Below, piece by piece: positions 1-6,735 of a DNA stretch of 11,834 nt (position 1 is its first letter; each line of letters starts with the position of its first letter). The translations under genes were made by a program, and so were the position numbers. Source of the stretch: Patescibacteria group bacterium (GTDB taxonomy: Bacteria > Patescibacteriota > Gracilibacteria > UM-FILTER-43-11); the NCBI GenBank assembly GCA_029260955.1, contig JAJDCF010000028.1, positions 1 to 11,834 of the forward strand, read 5' to 3'. The notes beneath the pieces were generated by a model. The model did not search any database and had not been told where the DNA came from. It saw nothing but the letters and a program-made list of their open reading frames with translations.

Positions 1-3000
1 TCTTCACCGTCGGGATCAGTATAGCCCACTGGATTATTGATGGCATAGGCGTAAGTATTCAAACGTTGTGGCTTAGATAAGCGCTCCTGCAAAAATACTG
101 ACATATCATTCTCGGGTCGCTTATTTGGGTAATTACCATGCAATTGATCGCCTGCCTTCTTATTCTTGCTCTCCCCTGATTTTGTAAAAAATTCTGGTGA
201 ACCAATTGTTAACAGTAATGGATCAACACTTACAAACCTACCAATCTCCGAATCGTAGTAACGAGCGCCGTAATAATGTAGGCCGGTTTCGTCATCGAGT
301 TCTTTGCCGGTGAATTTGTGATCAGTTTCGGTCGCGCCTGAGGCAGATTCGTTCAGGCGTTCTGCGACATATGGTAGGTAATCTCGTCGTTCAACTTCGT
401 CACCTTTGTTGTCCAGCACTACGTCGATCGAACCAAGATGATCGGTAAGAAGGTAAAAAGTGGTTTCGTCATTCACTTCCGCATGAGCAGATGGAACGAA
501 GGCTGCCGATAGGCGGCTGAATTGGTTTCTCAGAAAGGCCACTGTCTTTTTGACAGGCTTACTTCGGTTCAGAACGTAGAGTTCCACGAATTGGCTGTCA
601 GTTTTTTTGCAAATTTTACTGCCGTCAGCTTTATTCTCACATTGCAGGAAGTTCACGTTCAGACGAGCGCCGTTTGTCAGGTCGGTATCCGGTTTTAGCA
701 GCAAGCGCTGTGGAATGCTGGTTTCTTTTCCATCCACAAAGGTATTGCTCTTGATGCGAACGTGGGTGAAGTCAGTTCGAGTGAAATTTCTGAAATCCAC
801 AATCTTCCTCTGGTTTTCAAAGATGTAAATCTGGTTGGCGTGGAGCCTGAAGCTTTCGACCTGTTTATTACCACGCTTGTTCAGCGCCACAATTTGATAG
901 GCGTATTTAACGCCTGGCTCATCAAACTTGTGTACGTATCGATTTTTGCCTCGCTTTGATGAAGTAATTTCATCCAATAATATCTCGGCTTCATCCAGCG
1001 CAGTCGCGTGATTTCCTTTTGAGCGATAGATGCGGAATTTGGTAATCTTTTCCGGCATGGCATCCCAGCTAATCAGGGCCTCGTTTCGTTTGTAGGTTAT
1101 ACGAAGGTTTTCGAAGGCGTTTTCGGGAAGTGCGCCGGCAATCAGGGTTTCCTTCTTCTGTTTATCGCGGGAATTTAGGGTGTACAGATGAATTTCCTCG
1201 GAGAGTATTCGGGCCTCTTCCTCTTGTCCTTGGCTGATCAGGCGCATGAGCTTTAGATTGTCCTGAGAGCCGTAACCACCGCCACCTGTGCCACCACCAG
1301 CCGTATCTCCGCCACCACCAGTTCCCTGCGCGGAAACCTGGGGGATTTGAGGAAGGGCAGGTGTTGGATCTGGGTTTGGATTGGGATTGGGATTTGGGTC
1401 GGGATCGGGAGTTGGATCTGGATCAGGTGTAGGATCCGGGTCTGGCGTTGGGTCGGGATCAGGAGTTGGCGGAGTGTAATTCAGTTCTTTTTCGATCTTG
1501 GCAATGCGTTGGCCGCCGGCATAAATGTATTTGACCTCTTTTTCTGGATGGACCTCAAAATATTTGTCCGGGTAGTAGGTAGTGCCACCAGTGGCAAGGT
1601 CTGTTTTGGTTAAACGGTCGTAACCTTCTCCGTAAGTGAAGCTGGCTTTTCCGGCTGACTGAATCAGGCGATCACGATAGTCATAAGTCATGGAATCTGA
1701 GTCGCGAGTGATCATGTTTCCGTTGGCATCGTAGTCGTAGGCGTGGCTTCCTGCTGCGGTTACTGCGTGTGGATGCGCGCCATTGTAGTCAAACTGTCCA
1801 ACATCGGATTTGAACGTCATATTACCCAGAGCATCGTACTGGTAGGTTTGAGTGACGTCGGTTTGATTGGCGGTTCCTGTGTAGTCGGCCTGAGTCAGTC
1901 GGTAAAGGTTGTCATATTGGTAGTTGACCGTTTTGGCGGTGATACCGGTGTTGGCATCAACCATATTCAGCAAGTTTCCGACTGAGTCGTAGGTGTAGCT
2001 ATAATTTTGTAGTCCGGTTCCCGCTGTTTTGGAAGTCAGGCGGTAGAGCTGGTTCTCATCGTAGTCATTTTGAAGCACTACGCCATTGCCCAAGGTCATT
2101 TGGGTGACCTGGCCCATGGGAGTGTAAGCCAGTTGATTGGCAAAAACTGTTTCGCCCACTTTGAGTTCACTCAGTTGGTGGGCGGAGTCGAAGGTGTTGG
2201 TGGCGACGGTGTTATCGGGGTATGTCAGCGAGGTGACAGCACCCATTTGGTCGTAAGTGTATGCAAAGTCAAAGGTTTTGTCGTTGATTTGCTTGTGATC
2301 GTTTGTCACGCGACCCCATGCATCGTAGGTAAAGCTGTGCTCGTAATTAGGCTTAACAACTTTAGATAAGCGGCCGATGGAATTAGCGCCTTGGTCGTAG
2401 GTAAAAGTAAGGTCGCTTTCGGTCGTGATTCTATCGAGTTCGTCGTAGCCAAAGCTGGTAACCTGGTTTTTTGGGTCAGTTTTTTGGGTCAGATTGCTAT
2501 TTTGATCGTAGGTATAATTCCAGCCAGCGCTGCTTGCGAGTTTGGACTGAAAAGTTCGTCGACCAAGTGAGTCGTAGCCAAAAGTGCGAATATTATTCTC
2601 CGCATCCCGGATTTGAGTCAGGCGGCCTAGTGAATCGTAGGTGTAATGAGTTTGATAGGTAGTACCATTATTTTCATCAACACGAATCAGATTGCCGCGG
2701 GAGTTGTTGGCCAGTGTTTTTGAGTTACTGTTTGGGTCAGTGGTGGTCACTTGCCAACCGGAATAGCTGTTCGAGCTGGTGCCAAGAGGATTTGTACTGG
2801 TGAGCAGTCGGCCCAGGGCATCGTAGGCAAAACTATTGCCGATTTTGCCCGCATTTAGAGATTCGAAACTGGCAGAATTACTGAAGTATGGCTGAATTTG
2901 CTTTTCTACGTTTCCACGCTGGTTGTAGATGGTTTGAGTGGTCACCCATTTGTTATTTGGTGCCTCTTGCTTGCTTTCGATGGCACGATTTAGGGAATCG

Positions 3001-6000
3001 AGATAGGTATAGGCATCTACTTTTTCCCCATCATCGTTGTAAGCCGTGGCGTGAACGGAGCGAGGAGTGGAATTATCGTTGTAGGTGGTCGTACTCAGAA
3101 GTTGACCGTCTTTTTCGATGCGAATTGGTCGTCCGAGACCGTCGTAAATGCTGCTTGTGACGGAACCATTGGGATCAGTGGTACTGGTTGGTTGGCCGAT
3201 GCCGGCGTCGTAGGTCATTTGACTGCTGTGCCCCTTGGCATTGCTGATGGTGGCGGGATACAAATTGTTGGAATCGTAGGTCGTTGTGGTGCTGAAACCG
3301 CGTGGGTTGGTCGAACTGGTCGGTAAACCGTATTGGTTGTACTGAACTTCGGATCTGAGCCAGCTATTTGGATTATCGAGCCAGGCCTCCTGAGCGGTTA
3401 CGTTTCCCTTGTCTTTTTGACCAAGTAAAAGGCCGTCATAGTAGGTTTTTGAGTGACTAACGAGCGTACCAACCTGGTTTTGCACCTTGTTTTCGTATGG
3501 GAATGCCGATTGCGAAATGTAGCTCATCAAAGTTTTGAGTAAATCGGTGCCAGTGTCAGAAAAACTGCCATTTTGGCCTGTGGCAATAACCTCACCAAAG
3601 TCGAGCACTTGAATCACATTACCGATGTCGTCGTAGGTGAAGTGCTTGGCAATTGCCTTGCTCACTCCCCCGTCGAAGGTCTGGCTTAGGGCTTGAGACA
3701 GGAATGGGTAAAAGTGATCAGCGCCCAGAGTTTTGTAGTCAAACTTGTTGACCGTTGAGGTAACGAGTTGGCCGTTATTGTCGTAGGCCTCACTGCGGTA
3801 AGCGCGGCCCTTTTTGCTGATGTGATCGGCAAATTCGCCATTAGCTGTGTCGTCGATTGAATGCTGACTTTGATGGTAGTAGGCTTTGCTTTTGTAGCCC
3901 AGGCCGTCAGTTTTGGTGACTACGCGGAAGCCGGCGAAGGCTTTGTCGTAAGAATTTTCAAAATAGTAGTGCCCGTCTTCGTAAAAGTAATTGGTTTCGC
4001 TGATATTCCCCTGGCCGTCGTCGACTGTCATTCGGCTTACGGTATCGATAATGATAGGTAAGTTGGGGTTGGCCTGTGTGCCATTTGGATTCATGTACTG
4101 AGCCGAAGTCTTGTATTCCAGATTGATCTTGCCGCCACTACTGGTGTGCACTGTTGTTAGGAAGTAGGGACGAGAGCCGGTGTTGAGCCAAAGATTTTTT
4201 TCTTCTACAACTGTATCTGGGTTGCCATTGGTACTGTTTTTTGTCCACTTAAAGCTTTGATATACATCTGGAAGTAAATCGCCGTTAATATCAACAATTC
4301 TAGTGCCCATTCCAGGCGGAACGTGACTATTGGCGCCAACATTTAGATACACCGGGAAGTCGCCAACATCAGCCGTCATTACTTTGCCTGTATTCAGATT
4401 AACTTCGCTTACCCCCTTATAACCTGAATAAATGGTCAATAATTCTGCTCTTATGCGATCGGTAAGGCCATCTCCATTCGCATCGATTGAACGGTAGGTC
4501 TCTGAGTCTGAACTTGTAAAACTACAACTGAGTGCTCCTGACATTTGCTTCCAGCCTCCCTTTCCATCGTTGAGGTAGCCTCCATTGGGATAGCCAGAAA
4601 TATCTGCTAATCCATCGTGATTGCAGTCCTCCACATAAATACTACGTTGATACTGATAACCGAGATTGTCAGAAACAATAACACTAGGACTCTGCCATAA
4701 GTTTGTGGTCTCACAGGAACTTCCGTCTTTGTTTAGGCAGGTATTTTTTACAATGTATGAGTTTTGGCTGCTATCGTAGCTTGATCTGCTTTGAATTATG
4801 TCTGGTAGGCCATCTCCATTCAGGTCTGCTACTGATCCCCCATTATCAGGAAAGGGATACTGCCCACTCCCTATGTAAATTGGGATTGAATCTGATATTA
4901 CAGGTCCAGCACTAAGGTTTAACCTGCTCTTTAATTGATGATTGGGCGTAAGATAAACTGAAAAATTGTCACTTCGGGCGTCACCATCGAAATCTGACAG
5001 CTTTTGGGTGAAGGTAGGAAACTTGCCACCCGGGATATTATAGCCTTGGCTACTCACCTGGTTCCATCCACCCTTTGCATCATTGATATACAAAGTATTA
5101 CCACCGGTAAGATCCACGAGTCCATCGCCTGTTACATCCCAAAAGACAAGCTTATCAATCTCGCTGCAAGGCGTGTCGTGCCAACAGGTATAAAAATTGA
5201 ATGGAGCTAGGTACTGATTTGCCTTTTGCCAACCAACAGCCGACTGGGAGTATTCGAAAGTGGTAGCAGGTAAGGCTGTCGCCTGCCCATTATTACTGTA
5301 GCCTGTTTCTGTAATGCTGGCCAAAGTGGACCGCACTATGGGGTCGATTTTGAGGTAATCTAGCGCATACTCTCTTCGTTTTTCGCCATTGGCATAAACC
5401 TCGATGCCGCTTATCAAACGATTTGTCTCTACCAAGAATCCAGTTGCGTAAGAAAATTGATTATCTTCTCGCGTAGAGCTACTAAGAATGAATCTCACCT
5501 CGAATATGCCGTCTGATGAGCCATGACCTGTGTAAATAATCTTCTCCGGATAAATCTGATTGTCTACCTTTTGGTAGGTGAAGCGGATGAAATTGTCGTT
5601 AGGATCGCGAATTTCTTCGAGCATCCATTGAAAAGTCCGACTTGGGTCGGAGGGGTCAAATTGGCGGCTGCCATCTGAACTTCCAAACTTATATTTGTTC
5701 CCCTGTTTGTCGGTCACTAGCCAGGAATTGTCGGGCAATTTTTCGTAACGTGCAAAACTGGCCTCAAACTTTTCTCCGAATATTCCCGGAGCACCTGTAC
5801 CTACTAGTTCGCCCGAACTAAAAGGTGTAGAAGCGATGTAATCATTTCTGTCATAAAGTTGCTCAACACCCTTTTTGTTGAAACGCTTAATGGAATACTC
5901 AGTTAACGACCAGTGATAACCCACCTGATTATAGAGTGAGGTATCCTGGGAATTATGGCTGATGCTGACTGAGGGTGTCAGACCATTGCGACCCGGTGGC

Positions 6001-6209
6001 ACAGCAATAGGATAACTGTAAGTTGCCGCGCCAGTGAACTCACTCACCGATAAATTACCAGTCAGCTTGGTTCGCTGCAACGGGTCAACGCGAACACTGT
6101 TATCGGAATAGAATTGCTCGGCAGCCATCGTGGGCTGAGACGTTAGTAAAAAAACTCCTGCTAAAAAAAGCGGGAAAAGCTTGGAAAAGCGTGAAGGTCG
6201 TGAGTTCAT
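1..6209 (-). CDS. Giant secreted SpvB / FG-GAP / RHS (YD-repeat) protein, 3' end outside the window
   Basis: The ORF starts at ATG 6209 (in-frame stop upstream at 6225-6227) and has no stop over 2,069 codons; I checked every line of the frame. It leaves the window at the left edge, so the C-terminus is missing. Approximate domains by residue: Sec signal peptide 1-30 (Arg/Lys start, hydrophobic core, cleavage near TMAA/EQ); SpvB-like domain 40-330; FG-GAP/VCBS calcium-type repeats 355-650 (DVTGDGLVDL, DLNGDGLPDI, DANGDGLTD, DINGDLLPD); TcdB-middle-like region 680-790; YD/RHS repeats 830-1576 (many YDxxGR/N motifs such as YDSLGRLTQI); Pro-Asp and Gly-rich linker 1578-1650; Fn3-like module 1695-1783; RHS core 1913-2068, with TDHLGSID, GLHYYGARYYDSEIGRF and NNPVGYTDPDG. 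In this family the domain order forms a hollow shell around a variable, often toxic, C-terminus that follows the DPDG motif. Here that part lies outside. It is effectively a TcB plus TcC fusion with its own export signal. It could be a toxin carrier, adhesin or contact-dependent effector; the target is unknown. It has its own promoter and only a weak GGTG ahead of the start. Confidence 0.93.
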   Translation of the reverse strand, partial: MNSRPSRFSKLFPLFLAGVFLLTSQPTMAAEQFYSDNSVRVDPLQRTKLTGNLSVSEFTGAATYSYPIAVPPGRNGLTPSVSISHNSQDTSLYNQVGYHWSLTEYSIKRFNKKGVEQLYDRNDYIASTPFSSGELVGTGAPGIFGEKFEASFARYEKLPDNSWLVTDKQGNKYKFGSSDGSRQFDPSDPSRTFQWMLEEIRDPNDNFIRFTYQKVDNQIYPEKIIYTGHGSSDGIFEVRFILSSSTREDNQFSYATGFLVETNRLISGIEVYANGEKRREYALDYLKIDPIVRSTLASITETGYSNNGQATALPATTFEYSQSAVGWQKANQYLAPFNFYTCWHDTPCSEIDKLVFWDVTGDGLVDLTGGNTLYINDAKGGWNQVSSQGYNIPGGKFPTFTQKLSDFDGDARSDNFSVYLTPNHQLKSRLNLSAGPVISDSIPIYIGSGQYPFPDNGGSVADLNGDGLPDIIQSRSSYDSSQNSYIVKNTCLNKDGSSCETTNLWQSPSVIVSDNLGYQYQRSIYVEDCNHDGLADISGYPNGGYLNDGKGGWKQMSGALSCSFTSSDSETYRSIDANGDGLTDRIRAELLTIYSGYKGVSEVNLNTGKVMTADVGDFPVYLNVGANSHVPPGMGTRIVDINGDLLPDVYQSFKWTKNSTNGNPDTVVEEKNLWLNTGSRPYFLTTVHTSSGGKINLEYKTSAQYMNPNGTQANPNLPIIIDTVSRMTVDDGQGNISETNYFYEDGHYYFENSYDKAFAGFRVVTKTDGLGYKSKAYYHQSQHSIDDTANGEFADHISKKGRAYRSEAYDNNGQLVTSTVNKFDYKTLGADHFYPFLSQALSQTFDGGVSKAIAKHFTYDDIGNVIQVLDFGEVIATGQNGSFSDTGTDLLKTLMSYISQSAFPYENKVQNQVGTLVSHSKTYYDGLLLGQKDKGNVTAQEAWLDNPNSWLRSEVQYNQYGLPTSSTNPRGFSTTTTYDSNNLYPATISNAKGHSSQMTYDAGIGQPTSTTDPNGSVTSSIYDGLGRPIRIEKDGQLLSTTTYNDNSTPRSVHATAYNDDGEKVDAYTYLDSLNRAIESKQEAPNNKWVTTQTIYNQRGNVEKQIQPYFSNSASFESLNAGKIGNSFAYDALGRLLTSTNPLGTSSNSYSGWQVTTTDPNSNSKTLANNSRGNLIRVDENNGTTYQTHYTYDSLGRLTQIRDAENNIRTFGYDSLGRRTFQSKLASSAGWNYTYDQNSNLTQKTDPKNQVTSFGYDELDRITTESDLTFTYDQGANSIGRLSKVVKPNYEHSFTYDAWGRVTNDHKQINDKTFDFAYTYDQMGAVTSLTYPDNTVATNTFDSAHQLSELKVGETVFANQLAYTPMGQVTQMTLGNGVVLQNDYDENQLYRLTSKTAGTGLQNYSYTYDSVGNLLNMVDANTGITAKTVNYQYDNLYRLTQADYTGTANQTDVTQTYQYDALGNMTFKSDVGQFDYNGAHPHAVTAAGSHAYDYDANGNMITRDSDSMTYDYRDRLIQSAGKASFTYGEGYDRLTKTDLATGGTTYYPDKYFEVHPEKEVKYIYAGGQRIAKIEKELNYTPPTPDPDPTPDPDPTPDPDPTPDPDPNPNPNPNPDPTPALPQIPQVSAQGTGGGGDTAGGGTGGGGYGSQDNLKLMRLISQGQEEEARILSEEIHLYTLNSRDKQKKETLIAGALPENAFENLRITYKRNEALISWDAMPEKITKFRIYRSKGNHATALDEAEILLDEITSSKRGKNRYVHKFDEPGVKYAYQIVALNKRGNKQVESFRLHANQIYIFENQRKIVDFRNFTRTDFTHVRIKSNTFVDGKETSIPQRLLLKPDTDLTNGARLNVNFLQCENKADGSKICKKTDSQFVELYVLNRSKPVKKTVAFLRNQFSRLSAAFVPSAHAEVNDETTFYLLTDHLGSIDVVLDNKGDEVERRDYLPYVAERLNESASGATETDHKFTGKELDDETGLHYYGARYYDSEIGRFVSVDPLLLTIGSPEFFTKSGESKNKKAGDQLHGNYPNKRPENDMSVFLQERLSKPQRLNTYAYAINNPVGYTDPDGE
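1359..1475 (-). repeat. Pro-Asp/Pro-Thr/Pro-Asn minisatellite linker within the RHS gene
   Basis: The coding strand encodes about four units of a PTPDPD pattern followed by PNPNPNPN and PDPTP. The codons are degenerate (CCA, CCT, CCC and CCG are all used), so the pattern is kept at protein level rather than being a fresh DNA duplication. A Gly-rich stretch (GGGGD, AGGGTGGGGYG; about 1266-1325) follows in the protein. Together they form a long, stiff then flexible, low-complexity spacer between the last YD repeat and the Fn3-like module. Such stretches often span cell walls or separate domains; that role is inferred here. Confidence 0.85.
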
Positions 6210-6285
6210 AAAGACACCAATTAATTATATGCTCGGGGCGGGAACTTCGTGTTAATTAGGAAAGGCTTTTGAACTTTGGTGTTTG

Positions 6286-6314
6286 ATTTTAAACTATGTT
6301 TTACAAACTGTCAA
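6286..6314 (-). promoter_or_regulatory. Sigma70-type promoter of the RHS gene
   Basis: On the minus strand, TTGACA (6309-6314) and TAAAAT (6286-6291) are separated by exactly 17 bp. This is a perfect -35 and a 5/6 -10 match to the sigma70 consensus. The start would lie near 6279, giving a leader of about 70 nt before ATG 6209. The leader carries no strong Shine-Dalgarno sequence, only GGTG about 6 nt before the ATG. Confidence 0.75.
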
Positions 6315-6367
6315 ATACTTTTTTTAATATTCTTTTATTTCTTGTTGTAGCCAACTCTTTCTCGTCT

Positions 6368-6376
6368 TGCTAAAAT
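6368..6376 (+). promoter_or_regulatory. Possible extended -10 promoter of the small coiled-coil gene
   Basis: TGCTAAAAT is an extended -10 element (TGn plus a 5/6 TATAAT match). No good -35 lies at 16-18 bp; TTGTAG at 6345-6350 is 20 bp away. The start would be near 6383, about 25 nt ahead of ATG 6408. It is the best candidate for this gene, but the match is weaker than at the other three promoters. Confidence 0.4.
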
Positions 6377-6407
6377 GCGTTTGGAAGTTATTCCCTAACA
6401 AGATCTC

Positions 6408-6731
6408 ATGACCAATTTCATCGTCAGCACTATTTTACTAGTTATCAGCATTTTTGTCATCAGTCTTTTCCCAGCGGGCAATGAATTTTTGGGAAGCATC
6501 GTAGATTCTTTCAATGAAAAAAAGACCAATGTTACCGAGGAGTATGATCGGGTGAAAGGCGAAGTTGAAGATATCAAGGCAACTGTTACCGAGACAAAAG
6601 AGAAGGTCGAAGAAACCGTGGAAACCGCCAATAAAGCTGTTAAGACTGTATCGAGCGTACTAGATAAGATCAACAATCTTCTTGGAAGGAATGAAGCGGA
6701 TGAGGTTACTGAAAATACCGAAGAGGAGTAG
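6408..6731 (+). CDS. Small membrane-anchored coiled-coil protein, unknown function
   Basis: The product has 107 residues and starts at ATG 6408. Residues 4-21 (FIVSTILLVISIFVISLF) are one hydrophobic helix with few charges before it, so a membrane anchor or uncleaved signal anchor is likely. Residues about 35-92 are rich in Glu, Lys, Val and Thr with heptad or 11-mer spacing (DRVKGEVEDIKATVTETKEK, then VEETVETANKAVKTV), predicting a long amphipathic or coiled-coil helix. The tail is acidic (TENTEEE). The layout resembles YtxH-like or phasin/LEA-like small proteins, but I see no diagnostic motif and assign no family. It is transcribed divergently from the RHS gene across a 198-bp spacer and converges on the repeat-protein gene. 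The opposite-strand reading frame (6395-6676) is low-complexity Ser/Thr/Val and looks like a shadow of this gene. Confidence 0.75.
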   Translation: MTNFIVSTILLVISIFVISLFPAGNEFLGSIVDSFNEKKTNVTEEYDRVKGEVEDIKATVTETKEKVEETVETANKAVKTVSSVLDKINNLLGRNEADEVTENTEEE

Positions 6732-6735
6732 GTAT

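Noticed and set aside
607..5210. Numerous short plus-strand reading frames of 60-90 codons across the left half, and one on the minus strand (881-1063)
   Set aside because: All lie in other frames of the continuous minus-strand RHS frame; the domain content and 2,069 stop-free codons make that frame the real gene.
1..6209. RHS gene as a frameshifted pseudogene
   Set aside because: I followed the frame line by line; it stays in one phase from ATG 6209 to the left edge with no in-frame stop.
6395..6676. 93-codon minus-strand gene opposite the small coiled-coil gene
   Set aside because: Its product is low-complexity Ser/Thr/Val without domain features, while the plus-strand product has a clear membrane helix and coiled coil.
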